This document shows, one piece after another, positions 1 to 11,990 of a DNA stretch of 64,000 bases. The notes beneath the pieces are model-generated. The model was given only the letters and a program-made list of their open reading frames with translations. It made no database searches and was not told the DNA's origin. The DNA lies in assembly GCA_013398275.1 (NCBI GenBank), contig VZSE01014389.1:3950636-4014635 (forward strand). The letters are read 5' to 3'. The position numbers were made by a program, and so were the translations under genes. Position 1 is the stretch's first letter, and the number at the start of each line of letters is the position of its first letter. This DNA comes from Promerops cafer. Taxonomy: Eukaryota > Chordata > Aves > Passeriformes > Nectariniidae.

Positions 1-2193
1 AGGGCATTAATTGTTGATATGTTAACCTTGTTAATATGCCACCTTAGAATATGTGTAAACCATAGTTTCTGAGTGCTTCGTTCAATGATAGACCTGAACA
101 TCAGGTATGACTCCTTAGCAGTCATGATATGATTTCATTTTTACCAGATGACAAGCAATTAATTGACACTAATCCTGATCTGTTTTTGTTAAGGGCTGTC
201 AGTTTTGTTGGGAATATTTTAGCAACATGAACAGGCAAAAATAGCTGTGATATGGCTAAATAGAGGCTAAATTTATTTCCCAGTACTTTCATTTAAACTC
301 TTACATGGTCAGTAAGTTGATTCAAGGTATTTTTTTAAATTAAGGGGAAAATATGCTCTAAAACTCATTTTTGTATTCTGCTATGGTTTGCATTATATTG
401 ATGAGTCTCTGCTGTTTGGTCTTCAGCAATTAAAAGGTGCATGCAAAGAGATAGGATCGTGGTACAGCATAGCTCATTTTAATGTTCTCAGAGCACCTTT
501 CAGACCAAAAAATTTATCATAAAATCAATTTTGTCACTAAGCTACATAATACAGAAGTTTAAATTGGTGATCTGGAAATAGAGCAGAAATCATGCAGAAG
601 CACAAAGTAATCATAGTCTTCCTAAAAAACACATGGTGAGATCCAGTTAGCTTAAATCACATACAGGCTTTGGCTAACAGCATTGCTTCCAGTGATGCTG
701 AAAAACACTTTCTTTCCTGACTGTAGAGAAAGAGAAATGCTTCATTTAAAAAGGCTGCTTCAATATACACCCAAAATATATCTATCCACACCGGGGGAGA
801 ATGGACAGCCACTCATTTCTCAGTCTACACAAGGCTAAGAGACCAGCTACTTCAGAGGCAAACCGGATTACATAGGACCTCACCAATAGTCACGAAGGCC
901 GAAACTAAGGCAGAATCCATCACAAAGAAATGTAAAGGAGACAATACAAATGTAAAAAAGTTTACAGAACCAGAAGTTGAAAAATCAGTCAAGATTTAGA
1001 ACAGAATTTCATCAGGATCTGTATATAGTGCTCAGACTTCCAACCACCCTGACAGAGAACTGGACAAGGTGGATGCTCATGCAGGACTTTTCTCTCATTT
1101 GTAACAGGCAGTGCAGAGCCTGGGAGTTACAAAAAACCCCAAAACTAAGAACATATAATAGCAAAAGTTTAGAGTGCAAAATGTTTTCCAATTCCTAATT
1201 AATTTCATATGCAACTATTTTTGCCTTCTGTGCTATCAAGATCAGATGTCCTTGTCAACAACATAAAATTAAGCCTGAATAAAGGAATCCCCAGGTGAGG
1301 CTACTTAGCCTGTGGTTTCTAGGATCACATGAACTGGTCTGATAATTTCTTCCATCCTAATTCTAAAAGTGTGATATCTTTAGGTATAATACATCCTGTT
1401 TTGTTTGACTCATGGTTTGTTTCTTTATGCCTTTAAATCTTAATATTTAATGTATTTTTATTAGCATTATGTGTATTTATTATTGTTATTTCAGTGGTAT
1501 CCAGTGAATACACAAATGGCAGTGGGCACAAATTGAAGCACAAGAAATTCCATTACTCGTAAAAAAAAACCTCTTTACAGTGAGTGTGATCAAACACTGA
1601 AAGAAATGGCCCAGAGAGAATGTTCAAACCCCACCTGCACATGCCTCTGAGCAACGTGGTCTAGTTGTCCTTGCCTTGAGTAGTGGGCTTGCACTTTATG
1701 ATCTCTAGAGATGCTTTTGATGTTTAGTTGATACTAATATTAATATTATGGGAGATTTGTATTTGTGTTTATAGATCTGTGTAGAATTAATGGCAAGAAA
1801 GGTGGAAAATAATGAAAATGCAATTTCACGTTAGACTCCAGAAACAGCCCTTACTGCAGTACTCACAATAGGTCATTCTGAATTTGAATGCTTTGCAGAA
1901 CTATTCATGTGTGAGGCCCAGTTTGGTGGCGGGGGGTATTTTGTACCCAGATGAGAAACATCTCCTCTGTATTGATGTAGCAAGAAAGCAAACTCAAATT
2001 TCAAATGTAACTAGGGAGGGCTGCACAATGAAATGTGGTATGGACTTTCATCAAAAAATTCAGTAGAACAAAGGAGACAGGAAGGACGTAGTCTAGAGCA
2101 AGTATGATCTTGGCACTGCTGGTATCTGGATATTATGAGCAAGTGATTTTTCTCAAGATAGATTCCCAGACTAATTAGTCCCATTTCCACCCT
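1..2193. other. Non-coding AT-rich interval
   Basis: I see no gene, RNA gene or recognisable repeat here. Open frames are short (the longest about 70 codons), do not resemble known proteins, and lack paired splice signals of good quality. The interval contains only ordinary short A and T runs. Confidence 0.6.
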
Positions 2194-2600
2194 TTGTACC
2201 TGAGGTTGACATTTCTAATCTTCAAGAATGCTCAGTTTTGGGTAGGATGGCAGAGTGCCTATGCAGTCCTGATGGACCACCCGTTGGAAGTGACTGCAGT
2301 GTCTGAGCTCCTGTCCGATCCTGTCGTGCTCCTCAGCCACAGCTCTTGGCTGTCTGTTCGTGGCTGTCGAAGAGTCAAACATTTCCTTCTTGGCTGCCCT
2401 ATGGAAAGGAAGTCCCGTCTGCTTCCTGGTGCTGGAGGTGGCATGGAGAGCCAATAAAAGCAAATGTACAAAGTGAGACAGGATTTGTTGACCTCTCAGA
2501 GTGAAGCTTTGTGTCATCCTGCTGGAAGGCAATCGTTGTTCCTGTGTGTAATTAATTGCATGACTAAACCATATCCACAGTCCCAAAACCAAGAGGACTA
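2194..2600. other. GC-richer block with overlapping open frames on both strands
   Basis: This block stands out from the AT-rich surroundings by higher GC. It carries a minus-strand frame of 125 codons (2215-2592, starting at TTG rather than ATG) and a plus-strand frame of 87 codons (2194-2457) over the same bases. An AATAAA motif lies near 2453. Overlapping frames on both strands are what a locally GC-rich segment gives by chance, because stop codons are AT-rich. I recognise no protein family in either frame and no flanking splice sites that decide between them. It could be an exon of a non-coding transcript, a conserved regulatory element or an old unrecognised repeat. Confidence 0.3.
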
Positions 2601-3070
2601 GAAGGTTTAAATGTTTAGATATTCCTGATTCTTGTTTCTGTTTTCTTTCGTAAGTGTATCTTACGATGCATTACTGGACTTGGATCAGTCAGGGTTTTAT
2701 CACTCGCATATCACCTCAGGGAAAAAAGGGGATTTTACTGATTGTTTAAGGTGATTTAATGCTTATGAAAAGTGCCAGACAAGTTGATAGCCTTAAAACC
2801 TTCCTCTTCTGGAATGATTATCCTCTGAATTATATGCAATGCCTTCAGACACTGCTTGAAACCAGTTGCATCTTAAATCTGTCTCTTTGTCTTTATTTTC
2901 TGACCAGTTTTGGACCCTATATTGGTTGGTGTAAGTTATCATAACAATGCATCTTGACTTACTTACTTCTAAAGACCAGTAGAAGTAGATTGATTTTTGG
3001 CAGTCTTAAGGTAGATAATTTACTATATTGCTCTGCATTTCTTGTTAACTTCATTCTTTTTAAAAACTAG
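2601..3070. other. Non-coding interval
   Basis: Nothing recognisable is seen; only short AT-rich frames. Confidence 0.5.
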
Positions 3071-3200
3071 GGATTTGGGGTTGGGGTTTTTTGTTTGGTT
3101 TGGGGGTTTTTTTTGTCTGTTTTGGTTTGGGTTTTTTTATTTTTTTATTTTTTTCTTTTTTGTTGTTGTTGTTGTTGTTTTATTCTTTCTTCTTTCAGTA
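3071..3200 (+). repeat. T/GT-rich low-complexity tract with (TTG)n
   Basis: The plus strand is almost wholly T and G, with runs of T broken by GG or GGG. It ends in a short perfect (TTG)n microsatellite at about 3162-3180 followed by a pyrimidine tract and CTTTCAG. An open frame reading mostly F, L, V and W crosses it but is a product of composition, not a gene. The end resembles a splice acceptor, yet no downstream exon is supported. Confidence 0.85.
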
Positions 3201-6200
3201 GACTTCTCATGGTTTGTACTTGAAGATAATTATTACCATGATCTTTGACTTCACTGTTATTCTTCTCATCAGTACAGTCAACAAAGCATACAGAAAATGC
3301 TACCAATGTCAAGTTACCTTATGTTTATATTAGGGAGCTCTTTTTAACTTTTTCCAGGGAAAAAAGGAAACAGATAACTTGGTACTATGAATAGTTTTTA
3401 AACTAGAAATTTTAGTGTTTAATCTTTTTGCTCTCTTTCTCATAAAGAACAGGTCACAGACAAAACCATGGCAGTCAGCCTTTTAAAATCTAGATCACAC
3501 AAACACTTTCATAGCCATTAATTTTCTGTTACAAGCACTTTATCTAAGTGTAATGCCTATTTTATTTGGTTACATTTCATCTGACACAGATGTTTTGCTC
3601 TGCGGAATTTAACAATATAAGACTTAAGCAATGGGGAAGAAATGTGGATTTGAGTTGCAGCGTTCTGTATTTCTGCAAATATGGTCACCAGGGTGACTTA
3701 GGAGATCAGAAAACCTAGAAACATCTACTAGTAGGGCATAGGTGATGATGAGTAGTAATCTAAAGGCATAAGACACCAGATAATTGCTACACCTTAGGGA
3801 GGTCTTGAAGTGGAAGACATAGTGCAATACTACTTAACTCTTCAGTTTGCATCATGGTATGATGTTCTTCAAGAACATGTTCTCCATGAGATATTCGGAG
3901 ATCAGGGATGTTAATAAAAGAAGAATGACATCTATGTTCTTCTGGAATTCCAGCAGCCACTTTATTAACAATATTTAATAGTATCAAAATACTCAGTGGT
4001 ATTGTGGTTTTTGGAATGTCTTGTTGATTTGAAATCGATTCAAAAGATTGAAATGATACTGCCCATTATTTGATGAAGCAGACACCAAACATGTCCAACA
4101 GCAGTTTCCCCCTGTGTGTGGGGAGGTATAATCATGGCCAAATGGCTTGCCAGATCTCCCTCAGAGTCCAAAAACTGATCTTCCTGAGATGAAGATCAGA
4201 AGAGAGAAACTATCAGAGAGATAGTGTTTAAAGATATCTCTGGGAGCAGAAGTGGTGATTGACACTGGGCTGACTTATAGGTAACTTTATCCTCATACTG
4301 GTGCCAGTTTGAACACTTGATCCAGTTTTGGCACAGACTTCTCTGTGGTGAATAACCAAGGGCCAAACAGCACTGGAGATTTTAAATCAAGGCCATGCAG
4401 TTTCTCTTTTTTTAAGTGTGGGGTATTTCTTGGTGAAGTGACCATCTGAACTTGAATCCATTTGAATTGTGCTGCCCTAGACTTCTTGTCCTGAAATTGC
4501 TTGCAAAGCATTGAAGTATTTCTGTTCTTTAAAGCTGAAGTGCTCAGGTTTGAAAGTTATTTATCTCATTCACAGTAGTTTCCCATTTTCAATTATTGAA
4601 ATAAAGTAATTTACAATGATTCAGGGTGTTTGAACATTTGTTTGTAAAATAACGTTTCTTGTCATCGCTGAGAGACAGAAGTTTCTCTTAGATGTTAACT
4701 GAAAGCTATTCGTGTTTTCTTATCAAAACTTGCTTCAGCAGATAAATGAATTGAAGTTTAGGTTGAAGGGGAGTGAAACAGAACTACTTGAAATATTGTG
4801 TCATCTCTACAAGAAATTACATACAACAAAGATATATTTAAAAAATTAAAACTATGACATGAGGCTATGAAATGTTAAAATTTAGGACTGTAGGTATTCT
4901 TATCTTAAATTTCTTAACCCTCTTTTCCAAGATTGTCTTTACTGCATCAGTTATAACTATATTGACAATGCTTATCCTTGCCCTCAGAACCCTGTTTTCA
5001 TAGCCTTATTTCCACTGTACTCAGTAGTGCCCCATGACTTACTCCTATCACAATTTACTCCCCTCTCTTCACTTACTTCTTCTTTCTTCTACTTTTAACT
5101 CCCTAAATCAAGGGCTATTACTGGGAGACCTAAAGAAGTGTTTGCTGACCTCAGTTCAGGTGCTCAGACTTTGTACTTGGAGCTCAAGTCATGATAACGT
5201 CGTGTGCAGTCCCTTATGGCTGGCACCTCTGGGGAATTAAACTGTTAAAATCTTAATCTGTTGAACAGGTGTGAACTTCCTTCTCCACACACACACATGC
5301 ACACACCCCACCCCCCAACAGTATGAAATTTAATCAGCTAGGGTCAGATTTCAGAGGGATGCCAAAAGGCACATCCTTGATATGAAGTGTGCTTACTCCT
5401 CCCTCTGTCCCAGGTTTTAATCTGAAATGTGAAACACTCAGTTTAAGGTCACTGGAATCAGTTCACATGGACAAAACTTCTTTTTCCATAACCTTGTCCT
5501 TGAAAGTAGTCAAGGTATTTTTGCTGTAACAAAAATAATGCCAAAATAAACAAACAAAACATTTAAAACTCATCCAATGAAGATGGCTAAGATGGAAAAT
5601 TTTATCTAAATGATTGAAGCTTGGTAATGATACAAGTACCTGGAAAGAAGAGCCATTAAATGGGAGGTGTCAGGGAATCTAAATAGGTTTGACTATTATC
5701 TTTGGCTTTGAAGTATGTATTAAAACTGTTACTTTACAGTTCCCAAGGTGTTAATCAAATGCATTCATTTTCCTTCACAATTGACTGCAGACACAGTAAC
5801 CTAGGCAGCAGCTCTATCACAGGTAATGATGACTAAATATAGGTGCTAAAACACTGCCTGTGCTTTGGTCTTCTGGTTCTCTGTAAGAAGCCCAGGACTA
5901 TTTCTATGCTTTGATGATCTATGGGATCCATATAAGAGTTGAATGTATATGCTGAACTGAACTTTTACTGTCCAAATGCTTAGTTAGCATGTTAAGGTGG
6001 CCAGATGATGGAGAAGTAGAGGGCATAGGCAGAGCAATGAAAATTGTCTGCTGTTGTTGTCACTGAAGGTCACTAATAAGAAGAGATCCTATGCACTACT
6101 GATAATTATCCTGAACAGATTATCTGTGGAGGTGGCGTTTTCAGACATCCTTTGGCCTAAGGTTTGGCATGAAGGGTTAAATGCCAGTAAGATCAATGGA

Positions 6201-6615
6201 ACTGGTCAGTGCTGTTTAAACCACTGAGTTTTAACTATTGCCCATGCTAAAAGTCACAGTTCTGCAGCTACTGCTGCCTAACTTCAGATTTCTCAGGCTT
6301 TGAACACCTTTTGAATGGTTCTTTCCAAAAACTCTGAATAATTTTCATTCTAAAGTTTTGAAAAAAATAATGTTAACCCACCCCCACCCCCACTGCCCTC
6401 ATTATTTCTAAGAAAAAGAAAATCAGGTTCTAAGATACTTTTAAAAATTGTTTTATTTGAGAAATTCATGGATATAGGAAATTATCATCTGCTCACAGCA
6501 TGTGCTAATACAATTAAATCAGAGCATCCAAATGTAAATGCATTGCTCCTTCAGAGTTCACAGGATATTCACATTGGCTCCATTTCTTTAAGACAAGACC
6601 CATACCGTTTTTGTT
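3201..6615. other. Non-coding interval
   Basis: No gene or recognised transposon is seen. Two minus-strand frames (3787-3987 and 4293-4511) read without obvious compositional bias, but they match no family I know and are within the length expected by chance. The only repeat is the CA-rich microsatellite listed separately. Confidence 0.5.
5285..5320. repeat. Short imperfect (CA)n followed by C-rich tract
   Basis: An interrupted CA dinucleotide repeat is followed directly by a run rich in C and A. It is a simple-sequence repeat with no coding content. Confidence 0.8.
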
Positions 6616-7077
6616 TTACCTTGGCACAATTGATGTCTCAAGAGTCTGAACAGGATTAATTTTTGTTTCTTTTTGTCCTTTTGGGATTTTTTTTCTTGTG
6701 GAATGGTCATCTGTAGATGTGATGGTTACATTAGTTTTTTGAGAAACAAAACAAAGATACTGAATTTTAAACACCAGTCTGTTTCCTTTGTTAACGAAAC
6801 AAATAGCCCAAGTAAAAGATTTTCTAAACTCTGTAGGAACACTTTCTGACTCCGTGAAAAATGGTTGAAAAATCAGCTGCTGTAGCTTAGTATTGACATT
6901 TCCTGTGTCACTTCCCTCCATAAACTGCTGGGCAGAAACAATCCCTGAAGTATGTAAAGAGAGGCTAAGATTTCTGTCAGCCGAGAATTTATTTTCATCC
7001 CAGGATAATTTGTCAGAACTGTAGAAAAATGACCATACTATCCAAATGATGCCATTCTTAAACCATTTAAACCCTGT
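6616..7077 (-). other. Long open frame, possible coding exon or pseudogene (unrecognised)
   Basis: Reading the minus strand from just after a TAA (complement of 7078-7080) to a TAA at 6616-6618, 153 codons stay open. The first ATG is at 6921 and leaves 101 codons. Inside the frame, a pyrimidine run ending in CTACAG at about 7021-7030 could be a splice acceptor. The final AGGTAA could instead be a donor (AG|GTAAAA). The translation is compositionally balanced, with stretches such as SADRNLSLHTSGIVS and FTESESVPTEFRKS, but I cannot assign it to any family. With stop codons about every 16 codons in this DNA, roughly one frame of this size is expected by chance in 64 kb six-frame, so it is only a candidate. 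It could be an exon of an unknown gene, a decayed retrocopy, or chance. Confidence 0.25.
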
Positions 7078-7349
7078 TTAATTATCTGCTAAATTAGTCT
7101 TAGTAACAACAATTTTGTATACTTTTTATACCAAAGCTGTAGGCCCTGAAGATGTCAGGAGGTGGAGAAAGTCTGATTTGCCCAATGCTTGTGGTTTTGC
7201 TCTCCACCAATGTTCTATCATGGGGATGCAAAAAGCATTTGAGTAGACTGCATTCAACAGTGTCTCATGATCTCACTTACCACATGATCACTGAGACCAT
7301 TTCACATACCCTGTCATCATATAACATTCCTCTTGAAGGAACCATTTGT

Positions 7350-7884
7350 TTACATGGGAAAGATCTCATGTATTTTAGAATTTTTTTTCATATGATATAA
7401 CAGAGGAAAACAAAGATAACAGTCAATTTTTAAAGACAAATACAAACAGGCACCAAGTAGCCCTTTAGAAATACTTCTTCTAGCTTCAATACCATCAGAA
7501 ATGTTTACTTTGAATTTTGGGACATTTGAGAACAGATCTCCCCTTTGCAGCAAGAAATCTGAGAGTGGCATATACAGTCGTGCCAATAGCTGGTAGTTCA
7601 GCATGCTGTTTCTGACAGGGACCTCCATCAGCTGCCTCAGAAAATGTTACAGAATCAACTGGCCACAGCAATGTTCTTCTTAACCAATGTTTGTTAGATG
7701 TTGATCTGCCTCGAAGCCTAACTCCTCCCACAAACTCCTTTGGGCTTTTAGAAATGCTTATTTTGGATGTTCTTCCTACCCACACATGTCCAAGATTTTT
7801 TTGAGTTCTTCTGGACTCTTGACCTGAATCATACTTCATGGCATGAATCCCAGACTGATTGCATGTTCTTGCTAATTGTTTCAT
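7350..7884 (-). other. Two overlapping minus-strand open frames, possible exon or frameshifted remnant
   Basis: An ATG-initiated frame of 129 codons (7884 to 7495) overlaps a second minus-strand frame of 92 codons (7628 to 7350) that begins as an in-frame ATG after CAG. The first contains basic segments such as VGGVRLRGRSTSNKH; the second contains LLQRGDLFSNVPKFKVNI. A good acceptor-like pyrimidine tract ending in CCCAG lies just upstream at about 7903-7925, but a TGA follows it in the 129-codon frame. The order and strand are the same as for the open frame at 6616-7077, so one decayed gene or retrocopy spanning 6.6-7.9 kb is conceivable. No family is recognised, and chance remains the simplest explanation. 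Confidence 0.2.
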
Positions 7885-10800
7885 TCATATTCCATTCGCC
7901 ACACCACAACTGGGAAGCAAAGTTTAGGTTAAGCAGTTAGTTATGTATGCCAGAGCTGCACTGTTGTTTTATTTTATGTAGAAGATTGTTGCTTGTTTTG
8001 CACTAGCAGTGCAAGTATCTAATACTTAATATTTGGTTTATGTCACTTGATTTAAAAGAAAAGTTTTTATTTATCATCATTGCAGAAATCCCCTTTTTGG
8101 TGGTTTTGAAACCTTCTGGTGTAAGTCCAAAATTTTGCAGCCACTCTGAATCTCTTAAGCCTTAGGAACTGAAGTAACGTTCTAAGCTACAAATTAAATT
8201 ACTAGTGGTAAATATCTACAACATAGTTAGTCAATATAAATATAAGATTTTATTGTGCTTTTGGCCTGAAGATTTTTACAAATGTTAGTTATGAATCTTT
8301 CTGCTTAGCAAGCGTTGAATAACACTGAATTGGTATGATAATAATTTACACTACATCTGCATTCTTTAATGTAATACAAATATGATGCAGAGCACAGGAG
8401 AACTGTGATTCTGTAGTGACCTGTATCCACATATTTACTTCCTATTTGATTTGGAGTCTGATGCTGCCTCTATATTCACAGAAAACACTGCTTATAAGGT
8501 CACTGCTGTACTAGTAGGGGTCATGGGATGTTTGCAGTAGAGACACCAAGACCTGTGTGGCATTTCCTCAGTGATGCAAGAACAGGTAGACTTTAATGGG
8601 GAAAAAATGCAGCTGAAATCTACCAGTGACTCAGTGCAGCCAAGCAGCTGCAGAAAATACTCATTTCTGGATTACTCACCTGACAGAGTCTGTCTTCTAC
8701 AGTTTCTGACTGCTTCTTCCAGCTCCCACCTTCCCTGGCCCACCCATTTTTCAAACTTATCCCCCTCTAAAATAAGTCCATTTAAATATTCTGTAAAGCC
8801 AGAGATGGCTGGGTTAACCTGAATGTTTCAAGGAATCTGTCATCATCTCTTATACTTGGTTCTGTTCCTTTTTTCCAGTTTTCATTTTTCAAAGGGCTTC
8901 AGGATAAGGACTGTATTATCTTAATGTTTGCAAATTATCTAGCACAACATATTAGACTCCATATTTTTGTCAGAATTAAGAAGCAGGATATTTTTCAGAC
9001 ACTACAATTCACCACCAGCGTCTGTGGCTACTGAAACCCAGGATAATACACAATTTAAAAATACAGAAGAGCAGTATGTATCCCTTATTTTTTGTTAATT
9101 ATTTATCTGGATAGTGATTCCATTCAAAACTGTATATAAAAAATGCCTATAAAAATTAGCTTTGCTAATTAGTCTTAGCCTGAGTAGAGCTTCAGTGTTT
9201 GAAATACTCTCCTATTTAGTTACAACATGACATCTGTTCATGGCAGGGCGGAGTATCCTGGCTGTACAACCCAAGGTCTGCACTCTGCAAGTGTGAATTC
9301 TCACCTCATACACCTGAGGTGTTTCAGAGAGACAAGGAAAGGACCAGGAGACAATGCTGGCCACATAACGTTGACCCAGTGCATCCCAGATAAATGGGCC
9401 TCAAACAGAGAGGACACCCTCAAAGCAGAAGTGAAGAAAGAATGTCCTGACAGAGATGGGACACTGTGCTCACAGCAGTACAAAGCCCATCCTTCCTTTC
9501 ATAAAACAGGATGCGACACCAGGCTGTGAATCATAGTGAATGTTGCCTATAGCCAGCACTAGAGCTGGCCTGGAGTCTGCATTCACTGGGGCTTGGGTGT
9601 GGAAAGTGCTAACCTGGAAGCGGTTATCCTCACCCAAAACTTGAACTCAACTTGAATTTCTTGGCTGCTTCCTTTTCTCCTGAAAGGTCTGAGTTTGTGG
9701 GATCTTTTCTTCACTAAGTTTGTGTGTCACCTTTCATGCAGGGAGAGAAGGAAGGGGGCATGCAGGCATGACTAGACAGCTAAGGTTGCAGACACACGTC
9801 CTGCTGCAAGACTGAGGACTGACAGCTGTGCTGCCAGTGTGTCTGGAAAACCACAGATCCATGTGGACTGAGAAAAAGGAGTTGGCATCAGCATTTCAGT
9901 GTAAGAGGCAGAAGGAAGCTCTTCCTCACTATATTGGGACAGGGACCTAAGGTCCATGTGGGAAGGAGGGTGGTGAGGTGACTACAAATTTTAAAGGGAA
10001 TATTGTCCTAATATGAAAAAAGATTGTTCCTGGGGTGTGATTCTTATTGTCTGTGTTGGGGGGTTGCAATAGGTACTTAAAGTATTGGATGTAATCCTTA
10101 AAGTAGTGGATACTGTCAAACTGCCCAAAGAAAGTTAATTAATGCTGCCTGAGTTTCTGCCCTTCAGTTCTGCATTACTCACTGCTGAAATGCAGAAAAT
10201 TACATCAAAAGAGATTCAATAAAGGCTCTTGGAAAGAACCAAGCTTGGAAAAAAGGGATGCTGCATCTCAAACAGTCTCAGATAATTCACCTTCAAAGCA
10301 ACTCAGAACTATGTTAATAGTGGGCAGCGCCCTCCAAGCTAGGATAATCATGTACAGGTTTGGACAATAGAAGGAGGAGAGTGAATTTAGGGTGAGGCAA
10401 ATCCTAGGCTAAATATATAGTAAGAGAATGGAAGACTGATTCAAACCACTGTATATTTTTTCCAGTTGTATCAATAGTACCAAGATTTCATAAATTTGTT
10501 TTGTTTCAATTATTTATTTTTCCTCAAAAAATGTTTGTATTAGTATAGCATTCAGGAAATATGCCTGTTTGATCTCCACAGCACTAAAGAGATTTACTCC
10601 CAGCACAAATGCGTCAAGGGCAGCAAGAGATCAAAATGTTTCATAATGACATACTTATGGTCTACTTGGGATCTGTTGTCTTTTTTTTGACAAATACCCT
10701 GTTTTTCATGTAATCCTTTTGAAGTCGTGAGGCTATCCATTGTTTCAGGGATTCAAAATCTGACAACAGAAGAGCTCCTTCTAATGGGAAAATGCTGATT

Positions 10801-11835
10801 ATTTGTTCCACCCTTGATATTTTGGATAGAATACCTCACAGCCATGATAACTGTGATGACTCTTGTTTTTGTGATGTTGAAACTGTTGGCTAAAACCTTC
10901 ACCTGCGTAATTCAGTATTTGATTTTTCATCTGGAGGAAGGAGAAGAAAGGCAGTCTTCTTTTCTTTGGCTGAAGTTTGTTTTTCTTTTTTTCACAGATA
11001 ACAACAAGCATATTAGCTAAAGAACTAAAAATATAATTAGAGATTTATGTTACTTTCAGAATTCTTTTATAGACTGTGTCATTAAAAGCAAGGAAGGCTT
11101 GATATGGCCAGTGCACAAAATTAGTCTGTGCTTGATGCAAACATATGTAGTATCAGTAGGAATTCTTTTTATATACAGAAGGATAAGCAAATCTCTCAGT
11201 TTATACGTTCTAGGAAAACAGTTATTTGCTGAGTACATGCTGAGCATCTTTCCTGCCTTTTCTCAGAATAGGCTTTTGTCTCCCTGTGGTTAGCCAAACT
11301 GAATACATAGTTCATGTTGTTTAAGGATTACTTAATTTAACAAAGCTCTTTCCTTTGTACTTTTCATTTATGTTGCTGGCACATCACGCCAATTTCCGGA
11401 TGTGCGTTACTAATACAGTGTTTTTCATTTTGATTTTGCCAGCTTCATCTGAATCATATGTGCAGCACTGTCTTGTTACTGAGTCTGTACATATAGAAGG
11501 ATTTTTTTTTTCTTCCTTTCTTATTAACAAAGAGATGGGAATAGGGCCAAAATAGTTTAGTAGAAGCAGAGATAGGGTAGAATCTGGTCAACAACCCCCA
11601 ATTCTCTCTTTTCAATTTAGCTCCAGATAGTGGAACTGAGCTGGCTGACAGGAACTGCAAAACTTTGCCAACTAGTTAATATCTCCAAAGGTAAATGGCA
11701 AGGCAAGATCTACATGGTTAAGAAGGTAGCAGCAACAAGTGGGTGAAGGTTTTTTTGACCATTTCCATGATGAAGTTAATGAATTGACATCAAAACAATT
11801 TGTGTATCAGCAGTAATGGATTGCTATGTTAACAA
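7885..11835. other. Non-coding interval
   Basis: No gene or clear repeat is seen. A slightly GC-richer part at about 9230-9530 holds open frames on both strands, again the pattern expected from composition. A weak, partial CTCF-like core in reverse orientation lies near 10318-10343 but misses several consensus positions. Confidence 0.5.
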
Positions 11836-11990
11836 ATCATAGAATCATTGAGTTTGGAAGAGACTTGTAAGATGATCATGTTCAACTGCCAACCCAGCAC
11901 TGCCACTGTAATGCCCAAACCACATCACCCAGTGCCACATCCAGACCCGTCTTAAACACCTCCAAGGATGGTGAAGGAACAAGCAGTCTG
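11836..11990 (-). mobile_element. CR1 LINE 3' fragment (antisense)
   Basis: The plus strand reads as the complement of an avian CR1 3' end. It opens with ATCATAGAATCATTGAG, then a diverged form of the conserved GGTTGGAAAAGACCT block, then AACCACATCACCCAGTGCCAC and a CTCCAAGGATGGTGA block. Only the last ~155 bp are present, a 5'-truncated insertion of the kind CR1 reverse transcription usually leaves. It has several mismatches to what I know of the family, so it is not recent. The right boundary is approximate. Confidence 0.85.

Noticed and set aside
3042..3248. 68-codon frame rich in F, V and W
   Set aside because: It is the translation of a T/G low-complexity tract.
10318..10343. CTCF site on the minus strand
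   Set aside because: The GGGCGCT end fits but several core positions (CCA and AG) do not.
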